NCBI GenBank assembly: GCA_049680625.1
Contig: JBAUID010000176.1
Span: forward strand, 1 to 40,086
From: JAUIAI01 sp049680625
Lineage (GTDB): Bacteria > Pseudomonadota > Gammaproteobacteria > Burkholderiales > Burkholderiaceae_E
Reading direction: 5' to 3'
Length of the DNA stretch: 40,086 nt
Of this stretch, positions 25,608-32,652 are shown in pieces. The translations under genes were made by a program, and so were the position numbers. The notes under the pieces were generated by a model. That model made no database searches. It was not told where the DNA came from and saw only the letters and a program-made list of their open reading frames with translations. Positions within the stretch are counted from its first letter, which is position 1. Each line of letters opens with the position of its first letter.

Positions 25608-26012
25608 TCACGATTCAACGTGGCGTCTAAAGTTGTCGAGAATGGCTTGCCAGCCATCGCGTTGCATTTCAACGGAGTTCTCGGTCTCGGCGTCGAACAC
25701 GGTTGTCACCCGGGTGGTTTTCCCTGTCTGCTCAAAGCTCGTGCGCGCTTTGCGGCCGTCACTCATGGCCAGCGTGATGGCGCGGTATTGACTGACCTCT
25801 TCATAGAGGCCTTCGAAATCAAAGCCGAAACTGCCATCTTTCGCTTCCATGCGCGCCGTATAGGTGCCACCAATACGCAGGTCCACCTCTGCGCCCGGAC
25901 AGCACCAGTCATCGGACGCGAAGTTCCATTGCACGATGTCGCCGGGCGTCGTGAATGCTTCCCACACCCGCGCAATGGGTGCGGCAATCGTTGTTTCCAC
26001 GGAAACTTTCAT
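25608..26012 (-). CDS. SRPBCC/AHSA1-type protein
   Basis: This is a 134-residue START/Bet v1-like helix-grip fold. It begins KVSVETTIAAPIARVWEAF with the usual APxxxVWxAF motif, then WNFASDDWCCPGAEVDLRIG, a central strand FDFEGLYEEV, and a C-terminal helix EMQRDGWQAILDNFRRHVE. It matches Activator-of-Hsp90-homologue-1-like bacterial proteins, whose ligands are mostly unknown. The ATG at 26012 follows AGGAAAGA; the frame to 26084 is unnecessary. Confidence 0.9.
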   Translation of the reverse strand: MKVSVETTIAAPIARVWEAFTTPGDIVQWNFASDDWCCPGAEVDLRIGGTYTARMEAKDGSFGFDFEGLYEEVSQYRAITLAMSDGRKARTSFEQTGKTTRVTTVFDAETENSVEMQRDGWQAILDNFRRHVES

Positions 26013-26091
26013 AATCGTCTTCTTTCCTGCTTGTGCGTTCAGGCCCAACTCGGTGTTCGATCGCAAGCGGTGTTCCGTTCGCACGTGGTGT

Positions 26092-26574
26092 TCAGTTCGT
26101 AATGACAGCTGCCTCCAGCGCTGCGATGTCGATTTTTTGCATCGTCATCATCACATCAAAGGCGCGCTTCGCTTTGCCTGGGTCGGTACTGGTTGTCAGT
26201 TCCAGCAGCCGCCGCGGTGTTATTTGCCAGGAGAATCCCCAGCGGTCCTTGCACCAGCCACAGGCGCTCTCGGTTCCGCCATCGCCAACGATCGCGTTCC
26301 AGTACCGGTCGGTTTGTGCCTGGTCACCGGTGACGATCATGAAACTGACCGCTTCGTCCGGCGTGAAGTTCGGCCCGCCGTTCAAGCCGACGAACTTTCG
26401 CCCCAGCACGGTGAACTCGACCGTCAGCTCACGACCCGCCTGCCCACCCGGAAAATCGCCAGGGGCGGTATTGACCCGCTGCACATGGCTATCAGGAAAA
26501 GTGGCGGCATAGAAGGCGGCCGCCTTGCTTGCTTGCCCGTGGTCGAACCACAGGCAGGTCACGAGTTCGGTCAT
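26092..26574 (-). CDS. PhnB-like VOC family protein
   Basis: This 160-residue protein belongs to the PhnB-like VOC group sometimes annotated as 3-demethylubiquinone-9 3-methyltransferase. The markers are TCLWFDHGQASKAAAFYAATF, LTVEFTVLGRKFVGLNGGP, EAVSFMIVTGDQAQTDRYWN and the CGWCKDRWGFSWQITPRRL signature. No methyltransferase motif is visible, so that name should not be taken as its activity. AAGGTG precedes the ATG, which overlaps the TAA of the preceding fragment by one base. Confidence 0.9.
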   Translation of the reverse strand: MTELVTCLWFDHGQASKAAAFYAATFPDSHVQRVNTAPGDFPGGQAGRELTVEFTVLGRKFVGLNGGPNFTPDEAVSFMIVTGDQAQTDRYWNAIVGDGGTESACGWCKDRWGFSWQITPRRLLELTTSTDPGKAKRAFDVMMTMQKIDIAALEAAVITN

Positions 26575-26636
26575 TATGATTCACCTTGTAACGCATGGGT
26601 CTGAAACAGCAGTTCGACATAGCGGCGCAGGTGATC
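26574..26636 (-). pseudogene. 3' tail of an unidentified gene, cut at about 26636
   Basis: Reading down from the junction, the frame encodes DHLRRYVELLFQTHALQGES and stops at TAA 26576-26574, overlapping the next ATG (TAATG). This translational coupling and the protein-like sequence suggest it was the gene upstream of the PhnB-like gene. The rest is missing: the sequence changes to an acyl-CoA-synthetase fragment. The parent family cannot be told from 20 residues. Confidence 0.5.
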
Positions 26637-26788
26637 ACCGGATACAGGCCGCCGTCGAAGTGCAGCGTCTTCAGGTAGTCGACCGGCCGGCCGCCAACCT
26701 TGGACGGGTCGGATGACGCCCCGACCACGGCGATCGCCCGGGGCGCGAACAGCGCCTCGAGCGATGCGACATCAATGTCGACGGGCAT
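26636..26788 (-). pseudogene. 5' fragment of an ADP-forming acyl-CoA synthetase (CoA-binding domain)
   Basis: An ATG at 26788, three bases after the TAXI stop, opens a frame with a clear succinyl-CoA-ligase-like CoA-binding N terminus (LEALFAPRAIAVVGASSDPS and KVGGRPVDYLKTLHFDGGLY). Homology ends at PV near 26636, about 50 residues into a protein that should have around 700. The remaining frame to 26492 is unrelated antisense sequence. In intact loci this synthetase would activate the acid imported by the TAXI-TRAP system. Confidence 0.8.
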
Positions 26789-26791
26789 CGA

Positions 26792-27835
26792 TCACTTGGC
26801 CTCGGGCGGAATCAGCGCCGGGTCAACCTTGACACCGATTTCCCGGTAGTACTTGAGCGCGCCCACGTGCAGGTAGCCGTTCATTTCGTTCAACGCGGAA
26901 TCAAGGGTGAATAACTTCAGGAAGGGCGCGGTGTCGTGGATTTCCTTGATGTTTTCGAAGATCGCCTTGGTAATCTGGTAGATCTGGTCTTCGGACATAC
27001 CGATCCTGGTGGACAGACCCACCCAGGAGCCGACCGCCTTGACCGCCTCGGTGTTGACCTGGTTGGGGCCATAGGCATCAGCAGGGATTTCTGAGATCGT
27101 GCGCCCCGGGATCGACAGGATTTTCTTCATCGGCTCGGTCTTGAAGGCCTCGTCGGGAATGCCGATCATCCGGATCTTGTCCAGCAACGCGTACTGCGAG
27201 ATCTGCGGGCTGGGCATCAGCGTCGGGATGATCGCCAGGTCGACTTGGCGGTCCTGGAACGCCTGGCCTCCGGAGGTCCAGTCGAGCTTGGCCTGCTCGT
27301 AGTCGACGCCCGGCTTGTAGCCGGTGGTGCCCTCGATGATCGCCAGCCCAACGACGGTGGCCGCGCCACCCGGCGGGCCGATGAACAGCTTCTTACCCTT
27401 GATGTCCTTGAGTTCCTTGATGCCCGAATCGGCATAGGTGATGATGTGATAAGGACCCAGCGGATGGTTCAGGATGCCGCGCACATTGTTGTTGAACAGC
27501 TCCGGCGCCCCCTTCATGTCCTTGAACATGTTAGTGCCCTTGCCCATGTACTGGTTGATCGACGGGGCTGAGGTGAACAAGTCGGTATTGCCGCGCGCGG
27601 CGTCGAGTGTCGAGCGCGTGGCCGCCTGGCCGGACGTGACGTTGATCTGCAGCGGCAGGTGCTTTTGCAGCAGGGTCTGCACCGCGGTGACGAACGTGAA
27701 GGTGCTGCTGCCGGGAGCGCCAGTCTGGGCACGCAACGTCGTGGTCTGGGCGTGTGCCGACAGGCTGGCGAGCCCGACGATGGGCACGATGGCCGCCAGC
27801 GCGGTCCGCTTGAGTATCGTGTGGATGGTTTTCAT
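26792..27835 (-). CDS. TAXI family TRAP transporter solute-binding protein
   Basis: This 347-residue periplasmic protein has a signal peptide ending ...LASLSAHAQ and the TAXI pattern: LRAQTGAPGSSTFTF near the mature N terminus, SGQAATRSTLDAARGNTDLF, KKLFIGPPGGAATVVG, and VDLAIIPTLMPSPQI. It captures the solute, probably an organic acid, for the fused permease encoded upstream. GAGGAG lies nine bases before the ATG. The transporter is neighboured by oxidase and acyl-CoA-synthetase pieces, so a hydroxy- or carboxylic acid is a reasonable guess. Base composition is GC-richer than in the flanking genes. Confidence 0.92.
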   Translation of the reverse strand: MKTIHTILKRTALAAIVPIVGLASLSAHAQTTTLRAQTGAPGSSTFTFVTAVQTLLQKHLPLQINVTSGQAATRSTLDAARGNTDLFTSAPSINQYMGKGTNMFKDMKGAPELFNNNVRGILNHPLGPYHIITYADSGIKELKDIKGKKLFIGPPGGAATVVGLAIIEGTTGYKPGVDYEQAKLDWTSGGQAFQDRQVDLAIIPTLMPSPQISQYALLDKIRMIGIPDEAFKTEPMKKILSIPGRTISEIPADAYGPNQVNTEAVKAVGSWVGLSTRIGMSEDQIYQITKAIFENIKEIHDTAPFLKLFTLDSALNEMNGYLHVGALKYYREIGVKVDPALIPPEAK

Positions 27836-27927
27836 GAACTACTTCTCCTCGTTGAATTGACAATCGTCGCCGGCCGGTCACCGCGTGACCGGCCACGGAA
27901 TTCCCGGGCAGTGCTAGACCCCGCGCA

Positions 27928-29829
27928 TTACTTCGTGGCTCCCGCAGGCGCAGCCGGGGACACGCCGGAAGCCGCTTTGAGCAGGTGCGGGATGACGGTG
28001 ATCAACGCCAGCGCCAGGCCGATGGCTGCTACCCACGGTATCTCGATCAACATTAGGGCGCCTGATAGCAGGCGCAGCGAAACATCGATGCGCCCCAGAA
28101 TCCGGCGATCATACGCGGCCAGCGCCGTGGTGACGACATAAGTCAGTGCGCCGACGCGCAGCATCGACCAGACAAACTCCGCCCAAGAAAAGTCGACCAC
28201 CAACAGGACCGAGGGGTTGAACACGAAGATGAACGGCAGCACGAACTTCACCAGCGCCAGCCGGGTGCCGGTGATCGCCACCGCCACCGGGTTCGCGTCG
28301 GCGATCGGCGCCGCGGCCATCGCGGCCAACGCGACCGGCGGGGTGAGATGCGAGATGATCCCGTAGTAGAAGACGAACATATGGATGGCCAGCAGCGGCA
28401 CCCCTAGCTTGGTCATCGCCGGACCCATGATCAGCACGATGATCAGGTACGCGGGCAGCGTTGGCAGGCCGGTGCCCAACGCAATGCAGGCGAGCGCGGT
28501 GAGCAACAGGCCCAGGAACAACGAATCACCGGTCACGGCCAGCACTGCCTGCGCGAAGCCCAGTCCCAGGCCAGTGAGATTGAGACCGGCGATGACGATG
28601 CCGATCGAACCGACCGCCACCAGGATCTTGGCGCAGTTGACGCCACCGCGGGCCAGCGCGTCGAGCAGCACGATCGGCCGGGAGCGCACCTCCTTGTTCA
28701 GGAAGCCCAGCGCGATTCCGACCATCGTGGCCGAGAAACCGGCCGCAGCGGGCGAACGTCCCATCGCCATCACGAACACGATCGTCAGGATGGGGCCGAT
28801 GAACATTAGCGCCTGCACCCAGTCATGCGCAGTGATCTTGGGCATCTCTTCTGGCGTCAGGCCCTGGATGCCCAGGCGCTTGGCCTCGATGTACACGGCA
28901 AAGAACAACGAGCCGTAGTAGATGAGCGCCGGCAGCAGCGCTGCCACGCAGATGGTCAGGTACGAGATGCCGGTGAGCTGGGCCATCAGGAACGCGGCCG
29001 CGCCCATCACCGGGGGCATGATCTGGCCACCCGATGACGCCGCCGCCTCGACGGCACCGGCGAACTCGGGCCGAAAACCCTGGCGCTTGATCATCGGGAT
29101 CGTGAACGTGCCGGTGCCCACCACGTTGGCCACCACCGAGCCCGACACCGCGCCGAACAGGCTGCTGGCGACGATGGCCGCATGCGCGGCACCACCCGGG
29201 ATACGCCCGACCACCCACAGTGACATCCGGATCATCGACATGCCGGCACCGGTGGCCTCGAGTATCACGCCGAACACGATGTAGATGAACAGCACCTCGA
29301 GCAGGATCGCGACCGGCATCCCGAACACGCCCTGGAAGCCGAACCAGATCCCCTGCATCGCCTGGTCGAGCGAGAAGCCCGCATGGCCCAGCCACGAGGG
29401 CATGTACTGGCCGTACAGGCAGTAGATGAGCGTGAGCCCCGCAAAGCCGGCCAGCCCCCAGCCGAACTCGCGCCGCGAGATCTCGATCATCACGATCACT
29501 GCGCCCAGCGCAAGCAACTGGTCAGTCATCGAGAAGTCGACCAGCATGTTCTCGACATTGGCCGCGTTATCCAGAAAGCGCCAGATGCCCACGGCAAAAA
29601 TCGCGAATAGCACCGCGTCGAAGGCCAGCCTGGGCGCCTGGCCCTTGCCACTGTCGCCCAGACGCCGACCGGCGGCCATCAACATGATGATGGCCACGCA
29701 GACCAGGCCGATGATCGGCCGGTGCAACGTGGGATCGAAGACGCCGAAATGCGCGGTGTAGATCGCCTGCAGCGCTACGCCGAAACCCAGCGCCAGGGCT
29801 GTGCCCTTGAGCAAGTCAGCGGCGCGCAT
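27928..29829 (-). CDS. TRAP transporter fused permease (DctQ-DctM, TAXI type)
   Basis: This 633-residue inner-membrane protein has a DctQ-like N-terminal part fused to a DctM-type large subunit. The family signature around 205-270 is present (GAVSGSVVANVVGTGTFTIP, then EFAGAVEAAASSGGQIMPPV), as is the second-half counterpart LGTGLPTLPAYLIIVLIMGP and SHLTPPVALAAMAAAPIA. It uses an ion gradient to import the solute held by the TAXI protein. The ATG at 29829 with AGGG upstream is preferred over a TTG six bases earlier. GC is high (41 of 60 bases at 29041-29100). Confidence 0.93.
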   Translation of the reverse strand: MRAADLLKGTALALGFGVALQAIYTAHFGVFDPTLHRPIIGLVCVAIIMLMAAGRRLGDSGKGQAPRLAFDAVLFAIFAVGIWRFLDNAANVENMLVDFSMTDQLLALGAVIVMIEISRREFGWGLAGFAGLTLIYCLYGQYMPSWLGHAGFSLDQAMQGIWFGFQGVFGMPVAILLEVLFIYIVFGVILEATGAGMSMIRMSLWVVGRIPGGAAHAAIVASSLFGAVSGSVVANVVGTGTFTIPMIKRQGFRPEFAGAVEAAASSGGQIMPPVMGAAAFLMAQLTGISYLTICVAALLPALIYYGSLFFAVYIEAKRLGIQGLTPEEMPKITAHDWVQALMFIGPILTIVFVMAMGRSPAAAGFSATMVGIALGFLNKEVRSRPIVLLDALARGGVNCAKILVAVGSIGIVIAGLNLTGLGLGFAQAVLAVTGDSLFLGLLLTALACIALGTGLPTLPAYLIIVLIMGPAMTKLGVPLLAIHMFVFYYGIISHLTPPVALAAMAAAPIADANPVAVAITGTRLALVKFVLPFIFVFNPSVLLVVDFSWAEFVWSMLRVGALTYVVTTALAAYDRRILGRIDVSLRLLSGALMLIEIPWVAAIGLALALITVIPHLLKAASGVSPAAPAGATK

Positions 29830-29917
29830 CGACAAACCCTGGACTGTGGATGGATGGCAAGCAAACCAACATGTCTGTCTCCGTTGCCCGTGTCGCCGAT
29901 CGCCCGGGCATATTTGT

Positions 29918-29963
29918 AAACTGTTAACGGTTTGAGACTATGACCGTCGTTCTGATAAGTCAA
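29918..29963 (-). promoter_or_regulatory. Candidate promoter and palindromic operator of the TAXI-TRAP operon
   Basis: On the minus strand TTGACT (29963-29958) and TAGTCT (29940-29935) are spaced by 17 bp, a sigma-70-like arrangement with a weak -10. Immediately downstream, AAACTGTTAACGGTTT at 29918-29933 (plus strand) is a 14-of-16 palindrome centred on GTTAAC, well placed for a repressor at the transcription start. The 185-bp gap between oxidase and permease holds nothing else notable. Confidence 0.4.
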
Positions 29964-30020
29964 TACTGGCCGTCACCCGCGTGACCGACCAAGGGCGTCC
30001 CGCGCCCTGGCGCGTCGTGC

Positions 30021-30791
30021 TCAGTCGACGTGGAAGATCTTGCCCGGGTTCATGATGTTGTCAGGGTCGAGCGCCCTCTTGATGCTGCGCATCATGTCGA
30101 TCGCATCCTCGCCGGCCTCCTGGACCAGGAAGCCCATCTTGTGCAGGCCTATGCCATGCTCACCGGTGCAGGTGCCGTCCATCGACAGCGCCAGCGAGAC
30201 GATCTCGTCGTTGAGCTTTTCGCATTCGGCGACTTCGTCGTCGTTGTTCTGATCGAGCAGCAGCACGCAATGGAAATTGCCATCACCGACATGGCCCAGG
30301 ATCATCGTTGGCACCGCGGCCCGATCGAGGATCTCGCGCGCGCCGCTGAGGGAGTCGGCCAGCCGCGAAATCGGCACGCAGGTGTCGGTCGAGATCGCGC
30401 GGGCGCCAGGGCGCGCCTGCAGGCAGGCAAAGTAGGAGGTATGGCGGGCGTTCCAGAGTCGGGTGCGGTCTTCGGGACGGGTGGCCCATTCGAAATCCTG
30501 TCCGCCATGCTCGCGGGCCAGTTCCTGAACCGCTTCGGCCTGCTCCTTGACCCCCGCCTCGGTGCCATGGAACTCGAAAAACAGCGTCTTCTGCTCGCGC
30601 AGGCTCAGCTTGCTGTAGGCGTTGATCGCCTTGACCGTCGCCGCATCGAGAAACTCGCTGCGCGCGATCGGCACGCCCATCTGGATTGTCTGGATGACGG
30701 TGTCGACCGCGCCACGGATCGTCGGGAAGTTGACCACTGCGGCCGAGACAGCCTCGGGTTGCGGGTACAAGCGCACGGTGACCTCGGCAAG
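30021..30791 (-). pseudogene. C-terminal half of a D-lactate/glycolate-type FAD-linked oxidase
   Basis: The frame encodes the substrate-binding and C-terminal half of a GlcD/LDH-D type flavoprotein: LAEVTVRLYPQPEAVSAAVV at the break, TLFFEFHGTEAGV, ISTDTCVPISRL, ILGHVGDGNFHCVLL with the metal-binding HVGDGNFH, CTGEHGIGLHKMGFL, and a final RALDPDNIMNPGKIF. The whole N-terminal FAD-binding domain (roughly 200 residues) is missing; homology stops where the 94-bp repeat copy B begins. A GTG at 30776 leaves a frame, but the product would lack its cofactor domain. It precedes the TRAP operon on the same strand. Confidence 0.85.
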
Positions 30792-30884
30792 CCGATAGGA
30801 ATTTTAAAGGCCATTTGCAAAGTATCCGAGTGTCGGAGCTTGGCGGGCGAGGCTGGAAAAAGCAAGCCGACTCGTGCCGTTTGC
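30791..30884 (+). repeat. 94-bp dispersed repeat, copy B
   Basis: It has the same sequence as copy A at 23311-23404 apart from two substitutions, in direct orientation 7480 bp away. Its left flank supplies GCAAGCCGA, which recurs inside the repeat near its right end. The left edge abuts the truncated FAD oxidase and the right edge abuts a LuxR remnant. There is no open transposase or integrase frame next to it. Confidence 0.95.
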
Positions 30885-31236
30885 TGCTGACAAACGGACA
30901 ATTCGATACAGTAAGGATCGATGCTGAAACGCTGCCGTATGCGGCGCATCAACTCTGCGGATTCATCGAGCAGATGTTCTGCGCTGACATTTCGGACGAA
31001 GTTACTCCGGCTCAAGATCAAACCGATGAGCCTACGGTGCTGACCACACGCGAGAGTGAACTGCTTCGGCTGGGTGCAGAGAGACTCCCCGCGAGTCAGA
31101 TTGGTGCCGGATTGGTGCCGAGTTACACCTTTCTACCCACACGGTGAACACCCACCTGAAGAACATCTACCGCAAGCCGGGGATCAGCAGGCGGGGCGAA
31201 GCAATGTCCCAAGGCCGTGAACTGGGTGAAATCTGA
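30885..31236 (+). pseudogene. Remnant of a LuxR/MalT-type transcriptional regulator
   Basis: After the repeat, one frame encodes a helical piece (GQFDTVRIDAETLPYAAHQL) and then the start of a LuxR helix-turn-helix (VLTTRESELLRLGAERLPAS), ending at a TGA near 31147. In another frame the same domain continues from about 31120 as STHTVNTHLKNIYRKPGISR and RGEAMSQGREL to a TGA at 31234-31236. A frameshift thus splits the DNA-binding domain, and the N-terminal part is missing up to the repeat. The wild-type family is MalT-like large ATP-dependent LuxR regulators, judging from the THLKNIYRK and SRRGEA motifs. Confidence 0.8.
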
Positions 31237-31266
31237 TCCCACTGGGCACCACACCTAACGAAAGCG

Positions 31267-31755
31267 TTAGAGCAGCTGCCTTTCGTACATAGCAACTTCC
31301 GCATCGGGGCTGTAAGGCCGCAGCCGTGCGACTTCGGCAAATCCTTCCCGCAAATGGAAGCGGTGTGAGCCCGGATTATCGGGAATCGTGTTGACTTCGG
31401 CACAAAGCACCGGAATCCGCTCGGCCAACGCCCAGTCGGCGAACAACTGGTACAGCTGTTTTCCCAGGCCCTGGCCTCTTGCAGCAGGCGCAAACAACAC
31501 GCGATCGACGTAAGCAAACCGGGCATGCCGTTCGCTAAACCAGCGATAGTTCGGACTTGGGTAATCTGTTGCACCCTCGATCAGGCCAATCAGACCGCCA
31601 ACCAATGCCCCGTCCTGCTCAACAACCTGAAACATCGCGGCACTTCGACTGAGCAACTGCAGCCGCTCGAGATCGATCGAACCGACTTCGGGCACACAGA
31701 ACTCGTTGAGCGCCAGGAACAGATCGGCGTCGCCAGGTCGGTAGGGTCGGATCAT
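31267..31755 (-). CDS. GNAT family N-acetyltransferase
   Basis: This 162-residue acetyltransferase begins MIRPYRPGDADLFLALNE and has the acetyl-CoA-binding motif A as VDRVLFAPAARGQGLGKQLY (R-G-Q-G-L-G), followed by AEVNTIPDNPGSHRFHLREG, the usual NxxSxxFHxxxGF pattern. The acceptor substrate cannot be predicted. The ATG at 31755 has no strong ribosome site. It is the first intact gene after the mosaic region. Confidence 0.9.
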   Translation of the reverse strand: MIRPYRPGDADLFLALNEFCVPEVGSIDLERLQLLSRSAAMFQVVEQDGALVGGLIGLIEGATDYPSPNYRWFSERHARFAYVDRVLFAPAARGQGLGKQLYQLFADWALAERIPVLCAEVNTIPDNPGSHRFHLREGFAEVARLRPYSPDAEVAMYERQLL

Positions 31756-31978
31756 CGGATTGTCTTCATAGGTATTTGAAGCGTGGCGCCAGCGGCACGG
31801 GGCGCAGCCTGCTTACGTCTTCCTCGTTATGTTTTCCTGCTGCACCGCAGCCCCGTGTCCCGTTCAGGACGAGACCAGCGCCGGGCTCATTGCACCGGAC
31901 TTCATTGCACTGTCAATCAATGCCCTGGTGCCAGAAGACGCGGCCACCATCGGCAGCCACACCGTATCGTTACACAAC

Positions 31979-32623
31979 TCAAGCTGCGAACAGTCGTATT
32001 TTGCACCAGCCGGACTGGGGTCTGGCCGATGGAAAAATCAGCACATCGCCCGGATCCGGTTCGCAATGCACGACCTCGTACCGCGCAACGATCTGATCCA
32101 GCCGTGCCGGGTCGGCCGAGTTTTGTTTCTCACTAACCTGGACATGATCGATCCGTCCGAGTTTGTGTGAGCCCCGGATTACCTGCAGACAGCCGTTGTT
32201 CCGATCAGAGCGATCCAGCGCAATCATCCTACTGAGCATGTCCGGGCGCAGGCAACCGTTGTAGTAACAATAGCCATAATCCTGGTGCCACTCCCAGGCG
32301 CCACCGCCGAACGGGTCCTTGGCGGTCAGTTTGGATTGATAGTGATAAACGGGTTCGCCGATTAACTGTTCCGCCGTATCGACAATACGCGCACAACGGG
32401 CCGCCATTCCATAGACGCTGTCACCGGCCCGGTTCCAAAGGGAAATACGCGTACCACCACCCTCGGCATCCGGTCGAATCAGCGAATGCGACGCGATTTT
32501 CGGATCTTCTTCCATCGCACGGCGGAGCAAACCAGTTTCAGGCTCAGAAAATACAGCCCGCGCGATCGTGAACCCGTCTTCGTGATACGCCTTTTGCTGC
32601 GCTTTGGATAAGACAGATGGCAT
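31979..32623 (-). CDS. PhyH family oxygenase, probably frameshifted near its C terminus
   Basis: The frame encodes 214 residues of a phytanoyl-CoA-dioxygenase-like enzyme: HEDGFTIARAVFS at the start, iron ligands in WEWHQDYGYCYYNG, and RNNGCLQVIRGSHKLG. At PGDVLIF (about residue 195) a run of five T precedes an ordinary-looking but unrelated tail ending at 31979. Skipping one T would read IFHRPDPSP and stay open for about 58 more codons to a TGA at 31864, giving the usual family length. The distal His expected in this region is not clearly present in either frame. The second ATG at 32623 is better spaced from AGGG than the one at 32629. Confidence 0.7.
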   Translation of the reverse strand: MPSVLSKAQQKAYHEDGFTIARAVFSEPETGLLRRAMEEDPKIASHSLIRPDAEGGGTRISLWNRAGDSVYGMAARCARIVDTAEQLIGEPVYHYQSKLTAKDPFGGGAWEWHQDYGYCYYNGCLRPDMLSRMIALDRSDRNNGCLQVIRGSHKLGRIDHVQVSEKQNSADPARLDQIVARYEVVHCEPDPGDVLIFPSARPQSGWCKIRLFAA

Positions 32624-32652
32624 GGCCATTTCCCTTCACGTGCAGAATAGTT

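Noticed and set aside
26092..26574. Naming the PhnB-like VOC protein a ubiquinone methyltransferase
   Set aside because: It has no S-adenosylmethionine-binding motif; that label is a historic misannotation of this VOC group.
28823..29395. Minus-strand frame of 190 codons inside the TRAP permease in another frame
   Set aside because: It lies wholly within the permease; its composition is Gly/Arg/His rich and not protein-like.
30030..30890. Plus-strand frame of 286 codons antisense to the FAD oxidase fragment and running into repeat copy B
   Set aside because: Long antisense frames are common in GC-rich DNA. The minus strand holds unmistakable GlcD/LDH-D motifs.
31829..32170. Plus-strand 113-codon frame near the PhyH gene
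   Set aside because: It overlaps the oxygenase frame on the other strand and resembles nothing.
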